Below, piece by piece: positions 17,812 to 25,561 of a stretch of DNA of 64,000 bases. The first letter of the stretch is position 1; every line of letters begins with the position of its first letter. The position numbers and the translations under genes are program-made. The notes under the pieces are model-generated. The model had not been told where the DNA came from. It worked only from the letters and a program-made list of their open reading frames with translations, and did no database searches. The DNA lies in NCBI GenBank assembly GCA_022793065.1, contig JAAWCE010000041.1, forward strand, positions 1-64,000. The letters are read 5' to 3'. This DNA comes from Lachnospiraceae bacterium. GTDB taxonomy: Bacteria > Bacillota > Clostridia > Lachnospirales > Lachnospiraceae.

Positions 17812-19056
17812 ATGAAAAAGAGAGTATTGGCTGCAGTGATAATTGCAGCAGGAATTTTAACTGGCTGCGGGGACGAGTTACCTTCGCCCATTGTGACAGT
17901 GCCGCCGCCTGTAACACTGGAAAGTTCTGCACCTTCAACGCCGCTGAATTCGTCCGGGGCGTCCAATTCAATTCCGGGCGTTACGGATTTGCCGCAAGAG
18001 ACAGGAGAACCGACGCTTTCTAACGGATTTATGTCAAATGGTGAAAAGCATCCCATTACGGAGAGGAAAATTGTAGATAACAAGATGCAGAGTTATCTTA
18101 CCGGGGAGTGGAAGGATATCAGTGTTGCGCAGAGAAGAAATATGGCGGTTATGATTAATAATATCGCCCAAGCGCTTCCCCAATATGGTATTTCCAAGGC
18201 AAGCATTATATATGAAGCGCCGGTAGAAGGACGAATCACCCGACTGATGGGACTTTTTGAAGATTATGACGATTTGGATCATATTGGCTCCGTCCGCAGC
18301 GCTCGTGACTATTATCTGTATGAGGCTATGGCCTATGATTCCATTTATTGTAACTGGGGGTTGGCAAGACCCTGGGTGGAAGAGTTGATTAATTCCGATG
18401 CCATAGATAATATCAGTACGCCGTTGGAGGGAATTTACAATGGGGCTACGAATACGTATGAGCGTATTTCCAGGCCGGGATATGATTCGGAGCATACAGG
18501 ATATTTGTTTATTGACGGATATAATAAGGATGTAAAGTTAAAGGGATATGAGACCGAGTATAGGGATCGCTTTGAACAGGCGTTTACTTTTACGCAGGAC
18601 GGTTATCTGGCAACCTATGATGAGTATCCTGACGCCACTAAGATTTATCCGGGCGGAACGCAGACCAATTCGGGCGGTTATGGACAGAGTAATCCCTGTT
18701 TTGCCTATAATGAGGACGATAGATTATATTACCGTACCCAGTATGGGCAGAAGCATATTGATGAAATGAATGGGGAACAACTGACGGTGACAAATGTGGT
18801 ATTTAAGGTTTGTCATGGGGAGGAAAGGCTGCCCAATGATGATCGATATGATTATCTGGCATTTGGTGTACATGGCACAGGTGACGCCTATGTGTTTACA
18901 AATGGTAAGGTGATTAAGGGAACCTGGAAGCGTAACAGTGATTATGAACCAAACCTTTTTTATGATTCCAATGGAAATGAAATTGTATTAAATCAGGGTA
19001 AGACATGGATTTGCTGTATTTGGAAGGAATTTTCGCAATATATGTCCTATGAATAA
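17812..19056 (+). CDS. DUF3048 lipoprotein (YerB-like)
   Basis: A 414-residue secreted lipoprotein. The signal peptide ends in the lipobox LTGC with the lipidated Cys at residue 19. A Pro/Ser/Thr-rich linker runs to about residue 70. DUF3048 then begins with RRNMAVMINNIAQALPQYG and continues through SVRSARDYYLYEAMAYDSIYC. The family is widespread in Firmicutes, and YerB of Bacillus is the best known member. The biochemical role is unsettled. AGGAAAGGAAA precedes the ATG, and a strong terminator follows. Confidence 0.9.
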   Translation: MKKRVLAAVIIAAGILTGCGDELPSPIVTVPPPVTLESSAPSTPLNSSGASNSIPGVTDLPQETGEPTLSNGFMSNGEKHPITERKIVDNKMQSYLTGEWKDISVAQRRNMAVMINNIAQALPQYGISKASIIYEAPVEGRITRLMGLFEDYDDLDHIGSVRSARDYYLYEAMAYDSIYCNWGLARPWVEELINSDAIDNISTPLEGIYNGATNTYERISRPGYDSEHTGYLFIDGYNKDVKLKGYETEYRDRFEQAFTFTQDGYLATYDEYPDATKIYPGGTQTNSGGYGQSNPCFAYNEDDRLYYRTQYGQKHIDEMNGEQLTVTNVVFKVCHGEERLPNDDRYDYLAFGVHGTGDAYVFTNGKVIKGTWKRNSDYEPNLFYDSNGNEIVLNQGKTWICCIWKEFSQYMSYE

Positions 19057-19089
19057 GATAATTCTATAGGTGGCAGGAAATTTACATTG

Positions 19090-19122
19090 ACGCAGTTTTT
19101 CGGTGCCGGAAAACTGCGTTTT
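19090..19122 (+). terminator. Intrinsic terminator after the DUF3048 gene
   Basis: Stem ACGCAGTTTT / AAAACTGCGT with an inner CGG/CCG pair, followed by a short T-run. Confidence 0.85.
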
Positions 19123-19168
19123 GTTATATGACCGGAGTGTAGGATCATTTGAAGTAAGGTGAGTGAGA

Positions 19169-20455
19169 ATGAACAAAAGAAAGCGAAATATGGGCAAGTA
19201 TGTGGTGTATTGTGGGATCTTGCTGCTGATAGCCGCGCTGAATATGGCGGCCTGGAATAGTACTGATTTTTCAGACTGGTATATTGCCCATATATTTCCT
19301 TTGTGGGTTAATACATATGGACGTATTACCGGGCTGGTTCCATTTTCCGTGGGAGAATGGATGCTTGGGGCGGGAACTGTGCTGATAGTTATGGCAATCG
19401 TTTTGGGACTTGTATGGGCGGGTATTGGCATTTTGAGCGGTTTTAGGGCAGTGTTTGGAAGGGATGTCGTGGAAGAGAAAAATGCTGGGTCCCGCGAATG
19501 TGATATGACTGGAAAGCAAACTGCGGGACAGAGAAAAGTGTACGGGGGAATCCGGCGCTTTAGCATGGCTTTTTACAGGGTTCTGGCCTGGATATTGTTG
19601 GGTGTGAGTCTGGTTATGACTTTAAACTGTTTTATTTTATACCATGCTTCTACATTTTCGCAGCATTACTTTGGCGTGGATGAGAGTGAGTATACTTTGA
19701 CAGAATTAATCAAAGTGTATAATATGGTTGCGGACCAATGCAACATTCTGGCAAAAGAGATGGAGCGGGATGAAAACGGAATGGTGCTTTATGGCGGAAG
19801 TCTGGGAGAACATGGTGACCTTTTGGATATGGCTGATATGGCAAGGGAACAGATGCGGCGGTTAGGAGAAATGTATCCCCAACTGGAAGGGTATTATCCG
19901 AGACCGAAGGCATTATTGTGTTCTGATTTTATGTGTCAGCAGTACATGCAGGGGTATTATTTTCCGTTTTCCATGGAGGCGAATTATAATGATGTAATGT
20001 ATATTTTAAATATTCCTTCTACCATGTGTCATGAGCTTGCGCATTTAAGAGGTTATATTTATGAGGACGAGGCAAATTTTATCGGATATCTGGCATGTGT
20101 ATTGTCGGAAGATCGTTTTTTTCAATATGCCGGGTATCTGAGTGTATTAAATTATTTGAATAATGATTTGTATAAAGCATGGGAAAGCAACAGTGCTGCT
20201 TATGAAGAAGCGATTGCACTGGTGCCTCCGGTGACGATTGACGATCAGGTGTGGACAGATAATATCTTTGTCACCCAGGAAGAATGGGATCGCATTAACG
20301 GAAAAGCAATTATTGATACGGAAATTGTAGATGCTGCGGCAGATGTGTTTATTGACACCAATCTTAAAGTCAACGGCGTTGCGGATGGAGCTGTCAGTTA
20401 TAGCCGAGTGGTTGAATTGCTGCTGGAATATTATAAAAGAAGCGGAGATTTATAG
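19169..20455 (+). CDS. DUF3810 membrane protein with zinc-protease-like motif
   Basis: About 428 residues with three N-terminal membrane helices (about 10-28, 60-82 and 140-160), then a long soluble domain. The soluble part carries CHELAHLRGYIYEDEANFIGY, with HELAH at 288-292 and a following Glu, matching the HExxH...E pattern of gluzincin-type metalloproteases. DUF3810 proteins are assumed rather than proven to be proteases. The ATG at 19169 has AAGGTGAG in good position; an alternative GTG lies six bases upstream. Confidence 0.85.
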   Translation: MNKRKRNMGKYVVYCGILLLIAALNMAAWNSTDFSDWYIAHIFPLWVNTYGRITGLVPFSVGEWMLGAGTVLIVMAIVLGLVWAGIGILSGFRAVFGRDVVEEKNAGSRECDMTGKQTAGQRKVYGGIRRFSMAFYRVLAWILLGVSLVMTLNCFILYHASTFSQHYFGVDESEYTLTELIKVYNMVADQCNILAKEMERDENGMVLYGGSLGEHGDLLDMADMAREQMRRLGEMYPQLEGYYPRPKALLCSDFMCQQYMQGYYFPFSMEANYNDVMYILNIPSTMCHELAHLRGYIYEDEANFIGYLACVLSEDRFFQYAGYLSVLNYLNNDLYKAWESNSAAYEEAIALVPPVTIDDQVWTDNIFVTQEEWDRINGKAIIDTEIVDAAADVFIDTNLKVNGVADGAVSYSRVVELLLEYYKRSGDL

Positions 20456-20567
20456 GGGAAGGTATTTGAAATGTGGGAAGTAAACAGCAGTTTTAGCGAA
20501 TAGGAAAAGATAGTGATGTATGGAATGAGAGATCGAGAAAAGAAATTAAAAATTTTCAAATTATCCC

Positions 20568-20596
20568 TTGACAAATGATAAGTTATAGTATAAAAT
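20568..20596 (+). promoter_or_regulatory. Promoter of the tRNA-Phe/tRNA-Gly pair
   Basis: TTGACA (20568-20573), a 17-base spacer, and TAAAAT (20591-20596), placed 32 bases before the first tRNA. A consensus-like housekeeping promoter. Confidence 0.75.
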
Positions 20597-20628
20597 AATC
20601 TATGTCGTGATGCAAGGATGAAACAAAA

Positions 20629-20701
<73 letters not shown>

Positions 20702-20725
20702 TTTAGAAGTAAATATATGATACAT

Positions 20726-20796
20726 GCGGGTGTAGTTCAGTGGTAGAACACTAGCCTTCCAAGCTAGATATGTGGGTTCGATTCCCATCACCCGCT
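20726..20796 (+). tRNA. tRNA-Gly (TCC)
   Basis: 71 bases with acceptor GCGGGTG/CACCCGC, and anticodon TCC at 20758-20760 in CTAGC-CTTCCAA-GCTAG. The T-loop is GGTTCGATTCC. CCA is not encoded. Cotranscribed with tRNA-Phe, 24 bases downstream. Confidence 0.96.
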
Positions 20797-20809
20797 TTTT
20801 TGATGCACA

Positions 20810-20859
20810 GCCGCAAGTCTGAGATTTCCATAGTGGAATCAAGGGTTTGCGGCTTTTTT
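20810..20859 (+). terminator. Terminator of the tRNA pair
   Basis: GCCGCAA (20810-20816) pairs with TTGCGGC (20847-20853), with an inner ATTTCCA/TGGAAT hairpin, followed by six T residues. Confidence 0.85.
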
Positions 20860-20895
20860 ATCGTTTATTTAAATTATAGAAAGGTGGAATAGAGG

Positions 20896-21225
20896 ATGAA
20901 ACAAGCATATCCAGTATTTATTGCAGAATACAAAGAGGATTTTCTTGTATATGTTCCTGATATGGATATTTTCACAGAAGGAAAAAATGTAGCAGATGCT
21001 ATTGAAATGGCAAGGGATGCAAGTGCTTTTTGTATGAGGAACAGTTCTCAGAAAGTATTTGCCGCTCCGGTGGAGTGCTTCCGGGCGGCAAATATAAAAT
21101 TACATGTGTCAGGAATATTATACCAGTTCCAATACGGCTACGTAGGGTTCAAAAAAGATAGTGTAATTATCTACAGTTACACGTGTACCATATTTGCTTT
21201 TATAATAAGAAACTGCTTCATCTAA
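20896..21225 (+). pseudogene. HicB-like antitoxin fragment, 3' part replaced
   Basis: The first ~43 residues (MKQAYPVFIAEYKEDFLVYV, then PDMDIFTEGKNVADAIEMARDA) match the HicB fold of type II antitoxins. From about residue 44 on, the frame loses resemblance to any HicB. It runs 108 bases antisense into the end of the ImmA-like gene. No HicA toxin gene is visible. This looks like a HicB gene cut at the left edge of the inserted phage-tail locus. A ribosome site is present, so the truncated protein may still be made. Confidence 0.55.
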
Positions 21226-21588
21226 AAATTCTTCCGTCACATCCAGATATTCCGCCGATTCCTTAAGGTTTGTACATTGATGCTTGTAAGCGTCGATAAT
21301 TCCCATTAACCCCACCAGACGATTATAGGCATAAGCTCGTCCGTGGATTTCCTGTTTCCGGCAGCCAGTCAAGGATTGATCCAAAATGTCCCCTGTTGCG
21401 GTGTAATGATGTCCCAGTTCTTCCGCAAGTACGCATTTTCGCTCTTTTTTTGTCTTAAGTTCTTTGTTTAAGGCTATGGCGCCGTCACAGTATAAGCCTT
21501 TCAGCCTTGTATCAGTCAGGTCATATTGCTCAAATACTTGAACGTTGTCATTGGCTGCATCCTGTAAAAGTTGTTCATATTCAACCAA
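21118..21588 (-). CDS. ImmA/IrrE-type metallopeptidase (repressor-cleaving)
   Basis: A 156-residue ImmA/IrrE (DUF955)-like protein. In mobile elements such proteins cleave the adjacent repressor to induce the element. The active-site helix reads CVLAEELGHHYT. The usual HExxH has Glu in place of the first His, a variant common in clostridial phages, so zinc binding may differ. Start is TTG at 21588, supported by AAGGGGGA nine bases upstream; no ATG is available near. It lies 41 bases after the repressor gene and is probably cotranscribed with it. Confidence 0.85.
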   Translation of the reverse strand: MVEYEQLLQDAANDNVQVFEQYDLTDTRLKGLYCDGAIALNKELKTKKERKCVLAEELGHHYTATGDILDQSLTGCRKQEIHGRAYAYNRLVGLMGIIDAYKHQCTNLKESAEYLDVTEEFLDEAVSYYKSKYGTRVTVDNYTIFFEPYVAVLELV

Positions 21589-21629
21589 AGTAAAATCCCC
21601 CTTTTATTTTCCGACAGTAAAATTTTTTG

Positions 21630-21962
21630 TCATTTTCTGCTGGCTTTGACAAAAGCAGCAAATTCTTTAATCTTTTGAAGTTCGTCTTCTGTGTATTCCT
21701 CCCCGTCAAAATGGGCCGCAATTGTCTGCGGCTGTTCCGGCTTTGCAATGGAATCCATAATCACTCCCGATACCAGGCTTTCCGTATCTATTTTCAGCTC
21801 CCTGGTTATTTTTATAATATTGGTAATGTTAGAGTTAGCGATTCCTCTTTTGAGAATACTGTCCAAAGTGGTCCAGGGCATATGGATGATTTCGCAAAAT
21901 TTGTTTAGGCTTCCATATCTTGTGATAATCATTTCTTTAATACGCTTTTCAGTAGCTTCCAT
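21630..21962 (-). CDS. XRE-type helix-turn-helix repressor of the tail locus
   Basis: A 110-residue protein with an N-terminal Cro/C1-type helix-turn-helix (about 5-60: MIITRYGSLNKFCEIIHMPW, then TTLDSILKRG). A short acidic C-terminal tail follows. The ATG at 21962 has AGGAGG nine bases upstream; the longer frame starting at 22004 lacks a ribosome site. It is divergent from the tail operon. The intervening 402 bases hold three copies of CGAAAAATCA(A/T)G placed at both promoters, the natural binding sites for this protein. Partner of the adjacent ImmA-like protease. Confidence 0.9.
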   Translation of the reverse strand: MEATEKRIKEMIITRYGSLNKFCEIIHMPWTTLDSILKRGIANSNITNIIKITRELKIDTESLVSGVIMDSIAKPEQPQTIAAHFDGEEYTEDELQKIKEFAAFVKASRK

Positions 21963-22064
21963 AATGTAACCTCCTGGCGTGCCTTTGGCACGCATATGAT
22001 TCAAACTTCTTGATTCTTGAAAATAAAATGTTTCTGCTTATAATATAGGATACTATAAATGTAT

Positions 22065-22076
22065 CGAAAAATCAAG
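22065..22076 (+). promoter_or_regulatory. Operator copy O1 at the repressor's own promoter
   Basis: CGAAAAATCAAG. On the minus strand the same bases provide TTGATT as a -35 candidate for the repressor gene, with TATCCT 17 bases on. Binding here would allow autoregulation. Confidence 0.6.
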
Positions 22077-22125
22077 GGATAAAAAGAAAAGATAAAATTT
22101 ATTATCGAAAATTCTATAATTTCTA

Positions 22126-22153
22126 TTGACAAGCTCGAAAAATCATGTATAAT
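22126..22153 (+). promoter_or_regulatory. Main promoter of the phage-tail operon
   Basis: TTGACA (22126-22131), a 16-base spacer, and TATAAT (22148-22153): a consensus housekeeping promoter, 211 bases before the first tail gene. Operator O2 fills the spacer. Confidence 0.85.
22136..22147 (+). promoter_or_regulatory. Operator copy O2 inside the tail promoter spacer
   Basis: CGAAAAATCATG sits exactly between the -35 and -10 boxes, so a bound repressor would exclude RNA polymerase. It differs from O1 and O3 at one base. Confidence 0.7.
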
Positions 22154-22165
22154 AAACATGAATCA

Positions 22166-22177
22166 CGAAAAATCAAG
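22166..22177 (+). promoter_or_regulatory. Operator copy O3 downstream of the tail promoter
   Basis: CGAAAAATCAAG, identical to O1 and exactly 30 bases (about three helical turns) from O2, covering the likely start of transcription. A looser match (CGAAAATTCTAT) lies at 22106. Confidence 0.65.
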
Positions 22178-22335
22178 TCAAGAAAAAAGCAGTAAAATCT
22201 TGATGACAGAAGTGAAGGGAAAGGGGGTGAGGCTGAACAGAATGGTACATATGCAATAAAAAATGATTATGGGAATGAGAAGTGGAAAGGAGGATGATAA
22301 AGTTTGAAAGTAAACTTTCAAATATTGATTGGTAT

Positions 22336-22351
22336 GTGCGCTAAAGCGCAC
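22336..22351 (+). promoter_or_regulatory. Small leader hairpin before the first tail gene
   Basis: GTGCGC-TAAA-GCGCAC, a perfect six-base stem one base before the GGGGG ribosome site. It could modulate translation of the operon's first gene. Confidence 0.45.
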
Positions 22352-22364
22352 AGGGGGTATAAAA

Positions 22365-22784
22365 ATGATTAATGCCGTTATGGAATCCATATGTACGGCC
22401 CTTGCGTTGGAGTTTGGGCATGACTATGAAATCCACACGGAGGAAGTAAATGAAACTTTGGAAAAGCCATGTTTTTGTATTCAGTGTATTAGCGGAACAG
22501 TGTGGCCTTGTGCCGAAGGAAGATATGGTATGCGAAAACGATTTCGCGTTCAATATCTGCCAATGACAGAGCAAAGGCTGCGGGAATGTAACGAAATAGC
22601 GGATAGGATCATCTGGTGTCTTGCATTGATTACTGTTGAGGGCAATGGATATCAGGGTACAAAAATGATGCATGAAATGACGGAGAGCACTTTGGATTTC
22701 TATGTGGATTATGAATATTACGTTTGTAAGACGGAGGAAAATGTTCCGATGGAAAGCCTGGTATCTCAAACAAAAGGAAAGTAA
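22365..22784 (+). CDS. Phage tail terminator family protein (DUF6838)
   Basis: A 139-residue protein whose start (MINAVMESICTALALEFG) and size match the tail-terminator-like proteins found just before sheath genes in PBSX-type and clostridial contractile tails. It should cap the growing tube and sheath. The ATG at 22365 follows GGGGG; the upstream in-frame start lacks a site. First gene of the tail operon. Confidence 0.75.
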   Translation: MINAVMESICTALALEFGHDYEIHTEEVNETLEKPCFCIQCISGTVWPCAEGRYGMRKRFRVQYLPMTEQRLRECNEIADRIIWCLALITVEGNGYQGTKMMHEMTESTLDFYVDYEYYVCKTEENVPMESLVSQTKGK

Positions 22785-22857
22785 ATGAATTTGATGAAAT
22801 GTTATTATGATTTGAAAGAGCAAAATAATGCAATATTGGAAAGGAAAGGTGAATGAA

Positions 22858-24165
22858 ATGGCATTAGGTGGAGGAAGTTTTACAACACAGAACAAGACCC
22901 TTCCGGGGGCATATATTAATTTTGTATCGGCGGCATCCGCGTCTGCGGCATTGTCCGACAGGGGGATCTGTACTATGCCTCTGGAATTGGATTGGGGTGT
23001 GGAAGGAGAAGTTTTTGAGGTAAGCGGTGATGATTATCGGAAACACTGCCAGGAGATTTTTGGCTATCCCTTTGATCATGAGAAAATGAAAGGAATGGCA
23101 GATTTGTTTCTCGGAGCAAGGACATTGTATGCATATCGTCTAAACAGCGGCAGTGAAAAGGCTGCAAATGATTTTGCAACGGCGTTATACGGAGGTGTAC
23201 GAGGAAATGACCTGAAAATTGTGATTCAAGCCAATGTTGACGATGGTGATAAATTCGATGTGACGACTTATATGGGTGCTTCCAAGATGGACATGCAGAC
23301 TGTGGCAAGTGCTGCAGAACTTTTGGATAACCAATATGTGACCTTTAAGAAAGATGCGGTTTTGGAGATCAGCGCGTCCACGCCTCTTACAGGAGGAACC
23401 AATGGAACAGTTGACGGAAATTCCCATCAGGCGTATTTAAACGCCATAGAATCTTACGTCTATAACACTATGGGAGCAGTGGTTACGGACGCAGCCACCA
23501 AAAACTTGTATGTAAGCTTTAATAAAAAAATGAGAGACGAGCTGGGAATCAAGTTTCAGTTGGTACTGCACGATATGGCGGCAGATTATATGGGAACAAT
23601 CAATGTCAAAAATAAAGTTACAGACGAGGGCTGGTCGGAAGCAGCGCTGGTATATTGGGTAACTGGAGCGGAATGTGGTTGTGAAGTGAACAGATCCATA
23701 CAAAATAAAGTCTATAACGGGGCTTTTGCGGTGGATACGGCATATACACAGGCACAGTTGGCTGCAAGCATTACAAACGGAGAATTTGTGCTGCATAAGG
23801 TAAATCGTGAAATCAGGGTGTTGGAGGATATTAACAGTATGGTTACAACCACCGACACAGAGGGGCAGGTATTCAAAGATAATCAGACAATCAGAGTAAT
23901 TGATCAGTTAGGCAATGATGATGCTGTTCTGTTTAGCACGAAGTACCTGGGCGTGGTTCCTAATAACGCATCCGGCAGAACTTCTCTTTGGTCTGATTTG
24001 AAAAAGCTGCGTGAAAGTCTGCAGGATGCGGGCGCCATTGAAAATTTTGCGGATTCCGATATCACCGTAAGTCAGGGCAGTACAAAGAAATCAGTGGTAG
24101 TAAACAGTGAGGTTGAAGTGGTCAATGCTATGAGCAGATTGTATATGACCAATATCATATCATAA
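22858..24165 (+). CDS. Contractile tail sheath protein (XkdK-like)
   Basis: A 435-residue sheath subunit. The N-terminus MALGGGSFTTQNKTLPGAYI is a hallmark of PBSX/diffocin sheaths: the 'PGAYINF' start strand takes part in the sheath mesh. The C-terminus VVNSEVEVVNAMSRLYMTNI matches the family's end, the other half of the handshake. Length is typical. The ATG at 22858 has GGAAAGGTG upstream; an in-frame ATG at 22828 would add ten residues not seen in the family. Confidence 0.93.
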   Translation: MALGGGSFTTQNKTLPGAYINFVSAASASAALSDRGICTMPLELDWGVEGEVFEVSGDDYRKHCQEIFGYPFDHEKMKGMADLFLGARTLYAYRLNSGSEKAANDFATALYGGVRGNDLKIVIQANVDDGDKFDVTTYMGASKMDMQTVASAAELLDNQYVTFKKDAVLEISASTPLTGGTNGTVDGNSHQAYLNAIESYVYNTMGAVVTDAATKNLYVSFNKKMRDELGIKFQLVLHDMAADYMGTINVKNKVTDEGWSEAALVYWVTGAECGCEVNRSIQNKVYNGAFAVDTAYTQAQLAASITNGEFVLHKVNREIRVLEDINSMVTTTDTEGQVFKDNQTIRVIDQLGNDDAVLFSTKYLGVVPNNASGRTSLWSDLKKLRESLQDAGAIENFADSDITVSQGSTKKSVVVNSEVEVVNAMSRLYMTNIIS

Positions 24166-24289
24166 AAATATAAGCTTGCCATAAGACAGAGAACTATAAA
24201 TGGACTCTGGGAAAATGGAGCTTCTGATGGCTGCATTGTAAAGACAAATAATTGAAAAAATTGTAAAGAAATGAAAGGTGGACAAATCT

Positions 24290-24772
24290 ATGGAAAATAA
24301 TGTAACTATGAAGGCACGCGATACAATTGCGGCAAAATTGGCAGAATGTTTTCTGACAATCGGCACACACAGATATAATTTCATGCAAATGATTGATATG
24401 GAAGCTAAAATTGAGAAAACCAAAGCTACCGTGCCCAGATTGGGAGCAATTATGGCAGGGCATAAGTCTTGCGGTATGGAGGGGACGTTCAGCGGTACGG
24501 CTCATTATAATCAGTCCGTGTTGAGACAGGCATTGTTGGATTACAAGAATACCGGAGCGGATATTTATTTTGAAATGCAGATTACAAATGATGATCCCAC
24601 ATCGGCGGCAAAAAGGCAGACGGTAGTATTTTATGACTGTAATACGGATGGGGGTATTCTGGCAAAATTTGATGCGGATGGAGAGTATCTGGATGAAGAG
24701 ATCGAAGGTACCTTTGAAGACTTCTCCATTCCGGAAAGCTTTACGGAATTGACAGGATTTTTGACAAACTAA
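24290..24772 (+). CDS. Tail tube protein (XkdM-like)
   Basis: A 160-residue inner tube subunit with the expected order directly after the sheath. Family-like stretches include IMAGHKSCGMEGTFSGTAHY and the C-terminal EGTFEDFSIPESF. AAGGTGG lies nine bases before the ATG; a GTG start twelve bases upstream is less likely. The gene ends just before a strong hairpin. Confidence 0.9.
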   Translation: MENNVTMKARDTIAAKLAECFLTIGTHRYNFMQMIDMEAKIEKTKATVPRLGAIMAGHKSCGMEGTFSGTAHYNQSVLRQALLDYKNTGADIYFEMQITNDDPTSAAKRQTVVFYDCNTDGGILAKFDADGEYLDEEIEGTFEDFSIPESFTELTGFLTN

Positions 24773-24779
24773 AGGTGGA

Positions 24780-24817
24780 GGACTGTAAATAACAGTTTAC
24801 GCTGTTATTTGCAGTCC
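24780..24817 (+). promoter_or_regulatory. Strong intra-operon hairpin between tube and chaperone genes
   Basis: GGACTG-T-AAATAACAG pairs with CTGTTATTT-G-CAGTCC around a six-base loop, with one mismatch. No T-run follows, so it is more likely an mRNA stabiliser or processing site than a terminator. It would allow more tube and sheath than downstream proteins to be made. Confidence 0.6.
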
Positions 24818-24911
24818 CATGACTACCTCTTTTGAGGGGGGACTAACAAATAATAACAAAATAATGTTTTTCTCACAGAAGCAAAAAACGAATAGAAAGG
24901 AAGATAATAAT

Positions 24912-25343
24912 ATGTCAAAATTCAGTAAATTTATGAGAACAAATAAAGTAGAGAGGAAGAATGGGCAATATGCGCCTACCACATCTTTGATGGGGGAAGA
25001 TGGAACGCCGTTGGCATGGGAATTCCGCCATATTACCTCAAAAGAAAATGAGAATCTGAGAGAAGCTTGTACCATGGAGGTACAGGTTACGGGGAAGCCA
25101 AATCTGTTTCGGCCAAAACTTAACAGTTCTCAGTATCTCTGTAAGATGATAGTGACGTCTACGGTAGTGCCGGATCTTTATGATAAGGAGCTGCAGGATA
25201 GTTATGGCGTTATGACTCCGGAAGATCTTGTTTATGCCCTGGTGGACGACGCGGGAGAATACCAGGAGTTTTGCATATGGATGCAGAAATTTCAGGGATT
25301 TACAAAGACTTTGGATGACAAGGTGGAAGAAGCAAAAAACTAA
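24912..25343 (+). CDS. Tail assembly chaperone, short form (XkdN-like, gpG analogue)
   Basis: A 143-residue protein starting MSKFSKFMRTNKVERKNGQY, like XkdN-family chaperones that coat the tape measure during tail assembly. The ATG at 24912 follows GGAAG. The reading frame ends with GCA AAA AAC TAA, which holds a canonical -1 slippery heptamer directly before the stop. A longer fusion form is therefore also expected. Confidence 0.85.
   Translation: MSKFSKFMRTNKVERKNGQYAPTTSLMGEDGTPLAWEFRHITSKENENLREACTMEVQVTGKPNLFRPKLNSSQYLCKMIVTSTVVPDLYDKELQDSYGVMTPEDLVYALVDDAGEYQEFCIWMQKFQGFTKTLDDKVEEAKN
25334..25340 (+). other. Programmed -1 ribosomal frameshift site A_AAA_AAC
   Basis: The heptamer is in the correct phase (gcA AAA AAC) and is directly followed by the TAA stop. 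After a -1 slip, reading continues CTA ATT GAG GAA and stays open for 61 codons that resemble the second half of known tail chaperones. Both position and product match the gpG/gpGT system of tailed phages. Confidence 0.85.
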
Positions 25344-25525
25344 TTGAGGAAGGGGATGGTGAGGCTAATTATGCCTATTATGCCCTTCATAAGCTCCATA
25401 TTCTGCCTTCCATATTCCTGGAAATGGAGGAAGAAGAAAAAGCGTTTGTCATTGCCGCAATTAAAATTAAAGTGGAGAATGATAAAAAAGAAAGAAAAAA
25501 AGCTAAAAGTAGGAGCAGAAAATAA
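25340..25525 (+). CDS. Frameshift extension of the tail chaperone (gpGT 'T' part)
   Basis: The -1 frame encodes 61 residues, including ANYAYYALHKLHILPSIF and EEEEKAFVIAAIKIKVENDK, then a very basic end (ERKKAKSRSRK). It has no start codon or ribosome site of its own and is read only by frameshifting from the gene at 24912, giving a fusion of about 204 residues. In related phages the T part contacts the tape measure or tube subunits. Confidence 0.8.
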   Translation, partial: LIEEGDGEANYAYYALHKLHILPSIFLEMEEEEKAFVIAAIKIKVENDKKERKKAKSRSRK

Positions 25526-25561
25526 GTGAAATGAAAGAGATGGAAAAAAGAAAGGCAGGTG

